DNA from: an uncultured Eubacterium sp.
GTDB taxonomy: Bacteria > Bacillota > Clostridia > Lachnospirales > Lachnospiraceae
Reading direction: 5' to 3'
Assembly: GCA_948579355.1 (NCBI GenBank)
Contig: CAPAOV010000019.1
Coordinates: 1-57,700, forward strand
DNA length: 57,700 nt
The first letter of the stretch is position 1, and each line of letters begins with the position of its first letter. Of this stretch, positions 44,684 through 53,200 are shown piece by piece. Below the pieces are notes generated by a model. It saw only the letters and a program-made list of their open reading frames with translations, made no database searches and was not told the DNA's origin. The translations under genes were made by a program, and so were the position numbers.

Positions 44684-44730
44684 AAAAAGCGCCAGAAGAT
44701 TTCTCTTCTGACGCCCTCGTCATTTACGAG
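44684..44730 (-). promoter_or_regulatory. Tandem-hairpin leader with terminator, amt
   Basis: In transcript order: a 5-bp hairpin CTCGT/ACGAG (44716-44730), then an 11-bp hairpin with one wobble and a GAAA tetraloop (44689-44699 with 44704-44714), then five T (44684-44688). The terminator lies about 80 bases before the amt start, so the gene can be controlled by attenuation. Confidence 0.65.
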
Positions 44731-44734
44731 AGCA

Positions 44735-44763
44735 ATTATAAGAGCATTGCAAATAAATGTCAA
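44735..44763 (-). promoter_or_regulatory. Consensus sigma-A promoter of amt
   Basis: TTGACA (44758-44763), exactly 17 bases, TATAAT (44735-44740) on the minus strand. Both boxes are perfect. Such a strong promoter makes regulation by the leader terminator more likely. Confidence 0.85.
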
Positions 44764-44872
44764 TAGCGTTTTTAAAACTTTGTGATATGTCACAAAAGCT
44801 CATTGTAAAAAATTAATTTTTTAGAAATAATGACAGTATTCTTTTCTTTTTAATCAAAATATGATACTATGA

Positions 44873-45107
44873 TACCAGAGTCGAAAGTACAAAAATTTTC
44901 ATGCTCGCATGAAAAATTTTTGCATTTGAGACTCGCCAAACATGAGAAAGAAGCGATTTACGCAGTAAATCAGCGAATTTCGAATGTTTATGGGTGCTGA
45001 ACGTTCAGTGAACGTTCGTCTAGCACCGACCGAAGCGGAGCGGAGACGCGGGAGTTGTGAAACAACGGAGCAATCCATAGCATCTACCAGAGTCGAAAGT
45101 ACAAAAA
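44873..45107. repeat. Multi-hairpin intergenic element, copy C, with 23-bp direct repeats
   Basis: A perfect 23-base direct repeat (44873-44895 and 45085-45107) flanks hairpins at 44891-44921 (AT-rich stem with CTCG loop), GATTTAC/GTAAATC (near 44953-44970), GGTGCT/AGCACC enclosing GAACGTTC/GAACGTTC (near 44994-45026), and GTTGT/ACAAC (near 45054-45066). CCGAAGCGGAGCGGAG (45030-45045) matches copy B with one change. The 300-base gap before the 45175 gene holds only this and its promoter. Confidence 0.6.
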
Positions 45108-45174
45108 ACCTTTTAACCACGACATTTGTGTATCACAAAGGCATGATAATATCACAATAGAAAGGTAATAACTC

Positions 45175-45933
45175 ATGGCAATTAACATTAATGGAAAGAA
45201 GACATCTCTGGATGACGCCGCCATTTATCAACAACGAGACGATAATATGCCGGAAAAAGAGCGGTTTCGGAATATGTCCCCCAAACAACGCTGGACACAT
45301 TTTTCTACTTATTATCTTCCTAAACTGCTCGTCATAATCGCCATTGCGGCCGTCGTTTTTTACATCCTCTGGGTTGACTTCATAAAAAAAGCTGATATTT
45401 ATATGCGCTGTGCCATTTTAAATGAATCCATTTCCGACAGCGCCCTTACTGAACTGAGCGACCGTTTTACCGAAACGTTAGATTTGGATATCGGGCAGAA
45501 CAAGGCCTCTTTTTCCATTTATTATACGGAGCCGGATATCGCCGCACAATTTGGCAGCGACGCCGGAAAAGACCTCTCGGAAATTGGCAGCCGTTTAGTC
45601 GCCGGTATGCTTGACACTATGATTGCCACGCCTGCCCACATCGAGCAGACTTACATGAAAAATGGTTTTATAACAGACCTGAGTACCTTTCTCACAAAAG
45701 AGGAGTACTCTCGTCTGCAAAAATATTTATATATTTCCTCTACCGACGATAAGCAAAAAGAGACGGCTTACGGTATCCGCATTGCGGAGAGTTCCGTATA
45801 CCAGTCACTTTTTTCAGACCGAATCCCCTTACAGAACGAGCCTGTATTTTTCATTATGACGAATGCGACGGCAGAGGGGAAAAAATATGCCCGCCAATTC
45901 ATTTACTTTCTTTTCCCAGAAGTATTTGCATAG
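45175..45933 (+). CDS. Single-pass membrane protein of unknown function
   Basis: The protein has 252 residues and no family I can name. Its cytoplasmic N-terminus of about 45 residues is hydrophilic and contains MSPKQRWTHFSTYYLPK. One membrane helix follows (about residues 55-72, VIIAIAAVVFYILWV). The extracytoplasmic part of about 175 residues has alternating hydrophobic strands and mixed helices, without cysteines likely to bridge. AAAGG lies 11 bases before the ATG. It is 26 bases upstream of a diguanylate cyclase gene on the same strand, so a shared role in signal reception is possible. Confidence 0.75.
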   Translation: MAININGKKTSLDDAAIYQQRDDNMPEKERFRNMSPKQRWTHFSTYYLPKLLVIIAIAAVVFYILWVDFIKKADIYMRCAILNESISDSALTELSDRFTETLDLDIGQNKASFSIYYTEPDIAAQFGSDAGKDLSEIGSRLVAGMLDTMIATPAHIEQTYMKNGFITDLSTFLTKEEYSRLQKYLYISSTDDKQKETAYGIRIAESSVYQSLFSDRIPLQNEPVFFIMTNATAEGKKYARQFIYFLFPEVFA

Positions 45934-45959
45934 AAGCCAGATTAAAATGAGGTGCAGTT

Positions 45960-47879
45960 ATGTTAAATGGACGTAAAACAATAGGAATCATGATTTTCGA
46001 TATTACAGCTTTTTATCAAATTGAACTTTCCAGCTACCTTTCCCGCTATATGAAAGAGAAAGGCTATAATTTTCTTGTCTTTTCCGCTTTTACCATATAT
46101 GGAAGAGGGAATAATAATGCTGCCGGTGAAAACAATATCATGCATCTGATTCCTTTTGAGCAGTTAGACGCCTTTATTCTGTGCCACGATACTTTTGAGA
46201 GCGACACCATCGTTGCCGATGTAAAAAAACTGCTTGACGAGCGCTGTCACTGTCCGATTATCAGCATAAGAACGAAAGTCGATGGCTATTATAATATACT
46301 TGCCGATGATAAGGACGCCATTCCCTCCGTTATCCGCCATCTGCGCGAAGTTCACAACTATGAGCGTATCGCCTTTATGTCGGGGCCTTTGAGCCATCCC
46401 GACGCAGTTTTTCGTTTGCAAATATATCACAAAACAATGGAACAGTTACAGCTTCCCCACCCGGACGAATATGTATTTGAGGGCGACTTCTGGAAGTCCA
46501 TGGGAGAACCGGCCGCCCATCATTTTACGTCGCTGCCGAACCCTCCGCAGGCTATCGTCTGCGCAAATGATTATATGGCGCTTTCTCTTTGTAAGAGCCT
46601 GATACTGCAAGGATACAATATTCCGCAGGATTTCGCAATCTGCGGCTTTGACGACGTGGCAGATGCAGGCAACAATTTTCCTCCACTGACTACATGCAAA
46701 GTCCGCATTGACGAGCTGGCATTTCTTGCCGTTGATACAATTCATCAGCTTTTGCAGGGAAAAGAAGTAGATAAAAACCGTTATACCAATGTCGTTCCTG
46801 TCATCCGCAATTCGTGCGGCTGCGAAACCGTCAGCATGCACGACATGAGCGTATGCCAGATGAAAGAAGTTGACCTCAGCGAGCAACTGTTAAACCAATC
46901 CGTTCACAATACTTTTACTTCCATCGCTTTAGAAAATCTTGTGTGTACGGAAGATATCGGAGACTATCTGGCAATCGAAGATTATCCGGATAATGCAAGG
47001 GATTTCTATCTGTGCCTCGGCAAAAAGGGCGAGGGCAGTTTCCCGCAGACAAGGCAGGAAAAACCGGGGTTTGCTGAACAATCACAGTCCATTTACAGCT
47101 TAAAAGATTTGACGCCAATCATCACTTCCAGTTTTGCGACAAAAGATTTGCTGCCTCCAGAGGCAATCCGCGAGGAGCCAATGAGCATTTATTTCTTTCC
47201 GATACATTATTTACAATACAATTTCGGGTATGTTGCGGCTACTTCCAGCGGGAAGAAACATACCAATTCCCTGTTCCATTCATGGCTTGCCATCGTCGGG
47301 AACACATTGGAAAATGCACGTATCCGCGCCAAAAACGAAGCGCTTCTCGACAAACTGAATACGCTGTATTTACAGGATTCACTGACAAAGCTATACAACC
47401 GGCGCGGTTTTGAACAATATTCCGCCACCGAGTTGGCTCATTCCCAAAAATGTAATGTTTCTTCGATGATTCTCGGTATAGATATGGACAATTTAAAATA
47501 TATCAATGATGAATACGGACATGCGCAGGGGGATACCGCTCTTTGTACAATCGCAAAAGCAATCCAAAGCGCCTGCACGGGAGAAGAAATCTGTGCTCGC
47601 ATTGGCGGTGATGAATATGAAGTGTTTGGTTTTGGCTATACTGCCGAACAGGCAGACGGATTCGTCCAACGTTTCCAACAATACCTGCACGATTTTAATG
47701 CCTCCAGTGAGTTACCTTATCAGGTCAACGCAAGTACCGGATTTACGATTAGCGAGCCAAATTCCGATAACACATTAGAGTATTACATTACAATAAGTGA
47801 TAATTTGCTCTATGAAAATAAGCGCGAGAGAAAGAAGCGTTTCGGCAATTTGAGCCTGCGTCCTGACGCAAACAATTAG
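45960..47879 (+). CDS. Diguanylate cyclase with LacI-type ligand-binding sensor
   Basis: This is a 639-residue cytoplasmic protein. The N-terminal half (about 1-290) is a periplasmic-binding-protein type 1 fold as in LacI regulators but without their DNA-binding helix-turn-helix. It has RKTIGIMIFDITAFYQIEL at the start, 'NYERIAFMSGP', and 'AIVCANDYMALSLCKSL' with 'FAICGFDDV'. A middle region (290-450) precedes a GGDEF domain (about 465-635) with DSLTKLYNRRGFEQYS and active-site loop RIGGDEYEVFG. GGDEY keeps the catalytic Gly-Gly-Asp-Glu. I see no RxxD inhibitory site before it. It probably makes c-di-GMP in response to a small ligand, perhaps a sugar. GAGGTG precedes the ATG. Confidence 0.88.
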   Translation: MLNGRKTIGIMIFDITAFYQIELSSYLSRYMKEKGYNFLVFSAFTIYGRGNNNAAGENNIMHLIPFEQLDAFILCHDTFESDTIVADVKKLLDERCHCPIISIRTKVDGYYNILADDKDAIPSVIRHLREVHNYERIAFMSGPLSHPDAVFRLQIYHKTMEQLQLPHPDEYVFEGDFWKSMGEPAAHHFTSLPNPPQAIVCANDYMALSLCKSLILQGYNIPQDFAICGFDDVADAGNNFPPLTTCKVRIDELAFLAVDTIHQLLQGKEVDKNRYTNVVPVIRNSCGCETVSMHDMSVCQMKEVDLSEQLLNQSVHNTFTSIALENLVCTEDIGDYLAIEDYPDNARDFYLCLGKKGEGSFPQTRQEKPGFAEQSQSIYSLKDLTPIITSSFATKDLLPPEAIREEPMSIYFFPIHYLQYNFGYVAATSSGKKHTNSLFHSWLAIVGNTLENARIRAKNEALLDKLNTLYLQDSLTKLYNRRGFEQYSATELAHSQKCNVSSMILGIDMDNLKYINDEYGHAQGDTALCTIAKAIQSACTGEEICARIGGDEYEVFGFGYTAEQADGFVQRFQQYLHDFNASSELPYQVNASTGFTISEPNSDNTLEYYITISDNLLYENKRERKKRFGNLSLRPDANN

Positions 47880-47892
47880 TACAACAAAAATC

Positions 47893-48666
47893 TTACGCCT
47901 GTTTCCTTCTCGCCACAACGACGAATCTTCCCTCGTCTGTATGGTAGGCGCATGTCACCAGCGTAAGCAGCTGCTCTCCATACACCGGCTTGATGCCTGT
48001 CTGATGAACGGATAATTTTATGCAGTTCTCAACATAGTCCGTAAATTGTTTTTCGGACAGCGCCCCTCCATAACGATAATATTTAAACACGTCTTCCTCT
48101 TCTTTATATATTTTAGAGCGGAATACGGCTACGACCTCATATTTTCTTTTTTCATACAGCGTATCAAATTCAATCGTCTTATGCTTCTTGTAAAATGCGG
48201 CATCTTCGTAATCTTCCAAATGGGCAAACATCAACCCGCTTTTCATATGATGTCCGTAAACCATCAGATTGCTGTTATTCTCTTCCACATCACAATTGGC
48301 ATCCAGAAAAGGAAGTCCGTTGACATCTTTCTTTTTCTTAAAGTTTCTGTGCAGGTAGTACTCCGAATCCTTTTTCGTCTGCATAACCGGATAGTCAATC
48401 TTCGTATCTTTGACCGTAACCCAGCCAATCAAATCGCTGTTTTTCTTATACAATTTTCTATAGTCTTTCAAAATAGCGCGCCCGTCGGAAGTCTGTATCT
48501 CTTCCCCTCCCTCTTTCGCACTCTCCAACTTACTCTGCTGCAGCTCCCCCAGCTCATTTTCCGTCTGTCTGGCTTCCCAAAAATAACGGAACAGGTACAA
48601 GCCGCTGCCGATAAACACAAGAACTAACAGGACTAAAATCACATTGGTAATCCATTTCTTTTTCAT
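47893..48666 (-). CDS. srtB: Class B sortase
   Basis: This 257-residue membrane-anchored transpeptidase attaches proteins to peptidoglycan or processes surface polymers. It has an N-terminal membrane anchor (about residues 5-24), a charged linker, then the sortase barrel. The catalytic residues are His in VYGHHMKSGLMFAHL, Cys in LLTLVTCAYHT and Arg in GRFVVVARR. The frame is open to 48756 through repeat DNA, but GGGAGG lies nine bases before the ATG at 48666. That ribosome binding site is part of a 36-bp repeat shared with the end of the acetyltransferase gene. No obvious sorting-signal substrate is in the window. Confidence 0.93.
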   Translation of the reverse strand: MKKKWITNVILVLLVLVFIGSGLYLFRYFWEARQTENELGELQQSKLESAKEGGEEIQTSDGRAILKDYRKLYKKNSDLIGWVTVKDTKIDYPVMQTKKDSEYYLHRNFKKKKDVNGLPFLDANCDVEENNSNLMVYGHHMKSGLMFAHLEDYEDAAFYKKHKTIEFDTLYEKRKYEVVAVFRSKIYKEEEDVFKYYRYGGALSEKQFTDYVENCIKLSVHQTGIKPVYGEQLLTLVTCAYHTDEGRFVVVARRKQA

Positions 48667-48667
48667 C

Positions 48668-48703
48668 TTCAACCTCCCTAAAATGTCAATCGCATCGACG
48701 TAA
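48668..48703. repeat. 36-bp direct repeat, sortase-side copy
   Basis: These 36 bases are identical to 49578-49613. They contain the sortase ribosome binding site. The copies are 910 bases apart and flank the RelA/SpoT-domain gene and its small partner. Confidence 0.95.
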
Positions 48704-48730
48704 TCAAAAATATCCCCTTGTCCGTCTGTT

Positions 48731-48955
48731 TTACATAGATAATACCTTTTTTTCAAACGTTTCCATATTATCTAAAATTACATAAGGTTCATATTCCCCA
48801 TAAGCGTTCGGACGACTTATCGTCACTAACTGCACTCCGTTATGCCCGATTTTATCCTGCAATGACTTTGTAAACTCGGCAAGCATTTCTCCATGCCTTG
48901 TTTTTACTGCAAAACAACCTGCTTCTCCAAATTTTTTAGCTATCAGATAACACAT
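48731..48955 (-). CDS. Small partner protein, putative antitoxin of the RelA/SpoT-domain gene
   Basis: This 74-residue soluble protein starts MCYLIAKKFGEAGCFAVKT and has the predicted pattern of a short mixed alpha/beta fold. I associate the N-terminal pattern with a Lachnospiraceae domain of unknown function (DUF6718), from memory and unverified. It overlaps the end of the toxin-like gene by 20 bases and has a strong TTGGAGG site nine bases before its ATG, much better than that of its neighbour. This suggests it is made in excess, as antitoxins are. It lies wholly inside the direct-repeat cassette. Confidence 0.7.
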   Translation of the reverse strand: MCYLIAKKFGEAGCFAVKTRHGEMLAEFTKSLQDKIGHNGVQLVTISRPNAYGEYEPYVILDNMETFEKKVLSM

Positions 48956-49553
48956 CGTTCATTACCTCCAAAAATTTCTTTTCATTAATTATTTTGCCAG
49001 TCTCATATTCTTTCCTCATTGTTTTCCCAATCCCGTCTGAATATCCTCTTTTATAAACATACTTATGAAGCCAGTTATTCATCTGTCTGTCATAATATGT
49101 ATTTGTCTGTATCTCTATCGGATAGTGAAAATGAGTTGGCTGATAGTAAATATGCACACCTCTGTAACCATCATCGTTAGCTTTCCCATCGCTCATATCT
49201 ACAATCCGAAAACCATTTGTTTTATCAATATGCTGAAAAATATCATAGTTATTTACAAACATTCTAAACCCCAGCAAATCATTAAATACCTTTTCTAATC
49301 TCATTTCAGGATAAAACTTCTCATACTTTCGCATACAGGAATCTTCACTCTTTATTCGATAATCCATATCAACACTATCAAGAATATCCGTTTTCTGATA
49401 AAAAGCAATTACCTTTCTTATTTCCTGAAATAGCATATTTTTATTGAACTTATTTAAACCGTGTACAAGACTTCTACCCAAATCACTCTTATAGGATAAC
49501 ATTTCTAATTCTTTTACTGATATTCCGTTTTTAATCAATTCTTCCGATAACAT
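48936..49553 (-). CDS. RelA/SpoT nucleotidyltransferase-domain protein, putative toxSAS toxin
   Basis: This 205-residue protein is a stand-alone RelA/SpoT synthetase-type domain. Aligned by eye with small alarmone synthetases, IKSEDSCMRKYEK (67-79) matches the 'KSPESIxxK' strand, NDLLGFRMFV (91-100) the D-x-x-G-x-R motif, DGYRGVHIYY (128-137) the G-Y-R-x-x-H motif, and YPIEIQTNTYYD (144-155) the E-I-Q-x-R-T motif. In the last motif the usual Arg is Asn. There is no hydrolase, TGS or ACT domain. Toxic members of this fold make ppApp/ppGpp or pyrophosphorylate tRNA CCA ends and are paired with small antitoxins. The ribosome binding site is weak. A cell-beneficial alarmone synthetase is the alternative. 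Confidence 0.82.
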   Translation of the reverse strand: MLSEELIKNGISVKELEMLSYKSDLGRSLVHGLNKFNKNMLFQEIRKVIAFYQKTDILDSVDMDYRIKSEDSCMRKYEKFYPEMRLEKVFNDLLGFRMFVNNYDIFQHIDKTNGFRIVDMSDGKANDDGYRGVHIYYQPTHFHYPIEIQTNTYYDRQMNNWLHKYVYKRGYSDGIGKTMRKEYETGKIINEKKFLEVMNDVLSDS

Positions 49554-49577
49554 TCCATCACTTCGCCCTGTAATTTT

Positions 49578-49613
49578 TTCAACCTCCCTAAAATGTCAAT
49601 CGCATCGACGTAA
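49578..49613. repeat. 36-bp direct repeat, acetyltransferase-side copy
   Basis: Identical to 48668-48703. It contains the last codons and stop of the acetyltransferase gene. Divergence begins exactly at both ends, with different flanking bases outside the repeat. Confidence 0.95.
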
Positions 49614-50049
49614 AACGTATGCCATCTGCTTTCTTTTCCGGCCCTAACGGCCGAAACCCGACTTTTTCATAAAAACCAACCGCATAAGGGGAAGAATTTA
49701 CCGTCACGGCGCGTATATCCGGCTCCATTGCCTCTACGTGCGCCACTGCCATCCTCACAAGCCGCTTTGCGATTCCCAGATGATGGAACTGCTCCCTCAC
49801 AAAGAGCAGGCTGATGTGCTGTCCCTCGCGCAAGGCAATTACGCCAACCAGATAAGTATTCAAATAACATCCCCAAAACGTCATCTCGCCCTGACGGACT
49901 TTCTCAACCATATTGCCATACTCAATAAAATGACGAAAAGTCTTAATCCCCATCTCTTCATAATCCGGTGCCTCAAATACCTGAAATACCTCCCACACAA
50001 GGTCAAGTGCATCCTGAAGCCTGCCGGAGGTTATTTTACACAGTTGCAT
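49588..50049 (-). CDS. GNAT-family N-acetyltransferase
   Basis: This 153-residue acetyl-CoA-dependent transferase has the GNAT core: strand-loop LLFVREQFHHLGIAKRLVRMA, where the glycine-containing loop binds the pyrophosphate of CoA, and a C-terminal VNSSPYAVGFYEKVGFRP typical of small-molecule or protein N-acetyltransferases. The acceptor is unknown. GAGG lies before the ATG. Its final codons lie in the 36-bp repeat, so it probably once abutted the sortase gene directly, with the toxin-like cassette inserted later. Confidence 0.93.
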   Translation of the reverse strand: MQLCKITSGRLQDALDLVWEVFQVFEAPDYEEMGIKTFRHFIEYGNMVEKVRQGEMTFWGCYLNTYLVGVIALREGQHISLLFVREQFHHLGIAKRLVRMAVAHVEAMEPDIRAVTVNSSPYAVGFYEKVGFRPLGPEKKADGIRFTSMRLTF

Positions 50050-50122
50050 AATATCCTCATTCCAAACTAAATAATCAGGAAAGAATCCGTGTCATATATT
50101 CTTCCAGTATAAACATTTACTT

Positions 50123-50211
50123 TATACTTGTAAGTATATAAAAATTCGTTGCCAGTGTCAAAGTTTTTTGCTATTCTAATCATAAGATACCAGTGTAACG
50201 AAACGTTTTCG
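50123..50211 (+). promoter_or_regulatory. Promoter and LacI-like operator of the GH2 gene
   Basis: TTGCCA (50149-50154), 17 bases, TATTCT (50172-50177) is a moderate promoter. An inverted repeat TATACTT/AAGTATA lies at 50123-50138. Just before the ribosome binding site, CGAAACGTTTTCG (50199-50211) has a central AAACGTTT palindrome of the type bound by LacI-family repressors or CcpA. Confidence 0.45.
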
Positions 50212-50226
50212 AAACGGAGGTCCAAA

Positions 50227-53200
50227 ATGAAGCAGTTATTTAATAATCAATGGTTCTTTCACAAAGAAGCGCTAGGTACTCCCGTACAGACTTTTTTTGA
50301 CACCGATGACTGGCAGGCGGTAGATGTTCCGCATGACTGGATGATTTATGACAGCGAAGACCTCTATGCGCAGGGAATCAGTTGTTATAAAAAAACTTTT
50401 ACCGTCGATGACATCGGTACTGACCGTCTCTCCCTCCTTTTCGAGGGCGTATATATGAATAACACGGTGTACCTCAACGGTGAGAAAATTTTCTACTGGC
50501 CTTACGGTTATTCCCAATTTGAAGTCGACCTTACCGCACATATAAAATCGGGAAAGAATACCGTTTACATAACAAATGTATATGAGCTGCCAAACAGCCG
50601 CTGGTATCCGGGAGCCGGCATATACCGCAATGTCTGGCTGATTCGACGTCCCGCCGTACACCTGACGACTGACGGCATTTATGTTGCCACGCAGAGACAA
50701 GGCAACGAGTGGACGCTTTTTATTGATACCGAAATTCAAAACGATTGCGGCGCCGACGTTACGACGGCATTGCGCCATACGATTCACGCACCGTCGGGAG
50801 ATGAAATCTGCGGCCGGACAGAAACCGTTGCGCTGAAAACCGGACTCCAGATAAACAGGCAGACCGTGACATTCCAAGCCCCTCTTCTCTGGGATATAAA
50901 AGAGCCAAACCAATACTGTGTAAAAACCGAACTTCTATCGGGGGATACCATAATTGATACGGATAGTAATCGCTTTGGATTCCGCACCATACGCTTTGAC
51001 AGCCGCAAGGGCTTTTTTTTAAACGATACGCACGTAATTATTAACGGCTCCTGCGAGCACCACACACTCGGCGCATTAGGCGCCGCCATAAACAGGGAGG
51101 CCGTGCGCCGACAATTAAATACGATGAAAAAAATGGGGGTAAATGCCATCCGCAGCGCCCACAATATGCCGGCAGTTGAATTAATGGAGCTCTGCGACGA
51201 AATGGGACTTCTCCTATTTACGGAAAGTTTCGATATGTGGGAACGCTGCAAAACCGACTATGACTATGGCAACTACTTTAGTGAATGGTGGAAAAAAGAT
51301 GTCACTAGCTGGGTTCGCCAGAACCGAAATCATCCATCCGTCTTTATCTGGGGTATCGGCAATGAAATCCACGACGTCAACTACGAGCGCGGCTTAACCG
51401 TAACCCGTATGCTGCGGGATGCGGTGCGAGAACTGGATTACCATGGCAACGCCGTGATTGCCATGGGCTCAAATATTATGGGCAGCGCCGGCGCACAAGA
51501 ATGTACTGCGGAAGTAGATTTAGCCGGCTATAACTACTTAGAAAGCCTCTATGATGAACACCATGCCAAATATCCGGATTGGTGTATTTTCGGAAGCGAA
51601 ACCGCCTCTACCTTACAAAGCAGGGGAATTTATCATTTCCCGCTCAGCAACCACCTGCTTACCTATGAGGACGGCCAGTGCTCCTCTCTTGGCAACTGTA
51701 CAACGAACTGGGGCGCCAAAGATACCGATACCGTCATTTGTGCCCACCGTGACAGAGAGTACTGTTTCGGCCAATTTATCTGGAGCGGTTGGGATTACAT
51801 CGGTGAACCGACTCCTTATTTTTCGAAAAATTCCTTTTTCGGCCAGGTAGACACAGCCGGTTTCCCAAAAGACAGCTATTTCCATTATATGGCGGAATGG
51901 ACGGATTATCGGGTGGCGCCTATGATTCATCTGCTTCCTTTTTGGGACTTTAATCCGCAGCAATTGATTGACATACGCATCTTCTCCAACGCACCGAAAG
52001 TAGAACTCTTTTTTAACGGTACGTCGCAAGGTGTAAAAGAAATTGACCATGCTCACGGCACGCATCTGTCCGCCGACTGGCAGCTTCCCTACCATGCAGG
52101 AACATTGCGCGCAGTCGCCTACGATGAAAATAAGCAGATAATTGCCACGGACGAGCAGCGCTCTTTCGGCGATGCCGACGCTATCGTCTTAAAGCCGGAT
52201 AGAGAGACTCTTCTTGCCAATGGGGAAGATTTGTTGTTTTTGGAAATCAATACCGTCGACAAAGATGGTATTTTTGTCGCTAACAGCCGCAGCCGTATGC
52301 ACGTATCCGTGACAGGCGCAGGACGGCTGATTGGGCTGGATAATGGCGACAGCACGGATTTTGAGCAGTACAAGGGCACAAGCCGCAAACTATTCAGCGG
52401 CCGCCTGCTTGCCATAATCGCCTCAAAAACAGAATCCGGCACGGTACATATAGAAGTCACTTCCCCGTCCCTGAAAACAGCCATCCTTGATATTCCGGCG
52501 GTAAATGCCCCCGTCCGCTCCGGTATCTCCTGTTTTATGGAAAATCAAGAAACTTATCCGGAAAAAGCCAATGAGATTCCCGTGCGCAAGATTGAGCTTA
52601 TTAATCATGGCGCCAGTCATCTGAATGAAACAGAGCAGTCGACGCGTGTGACGGCAACTATCTTTCCCGCTAACGCTACCTGTCGCGATATCGCATTTCA
52701 GGCTGTCACATCGGACGGCGTGGAGAGCAATTGCGTGCGCATTGAAGTTGAAGAAAATACGGCCATCCTCCACGCTCTTGGGGATGGTGCATTCCGTCTC
52801 TGCTGTTCCTGCAACAACGGAGGCGAGGTCTCGGAAGTCCTGTCGGAGCTGGAATTTGACGTGACCGGACTTGGCGAGGCCACTCTCGACCCTTATAAGA
52901 TAGTCAACGGCATTCACAACAGCCACTGCACAAGCGAGGCAAAACTCAGTTTTCAAGGCGGCGTTTATATTACTTCCGAAGAACGCACCCGCTTCCTGTT
53001 TGAAAACGTGGATTTCGGAGAATATGGCGCAACGGATATTCATATACCAATCTTTTCTTTTGAAGATGAGCTTCCCATTGAAATCTGGCTCGGCGATTCT
53101 GAGAACGGGGGTACCTGCCTTGTCAAAGACTTCTATCGGGCCAAGAGCTGGTACAACCATTATCAGGAAAATGTGTATGCGCTTCCGCAGCGAATCAAGG

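Noticed and set aside
44684..44730. Canonical ANTAR target or T-box in the amt leader
   Set aside because: Loop sizes and bases do not fit the ANTAR six-base loops, and no T-box sequence or specifier stem is present. I kept only a generic attenuator call.
44899..45120. A 73-residue minus-strand ORF
   Set aside because: It lies entirely in structured repeat copy C, has no proper ribosome binding site, and its codons follow hairpin arms. I treat it as translation of a repeat.
48667..48756. N-terminal extension of the sortase
   Set aside because: The extra 30 codons come from the 36-bp repeat and the end of the antitoxin-like gene. They bypass a strong ribosome binding site and would precede the membrane anchor unnaturally.
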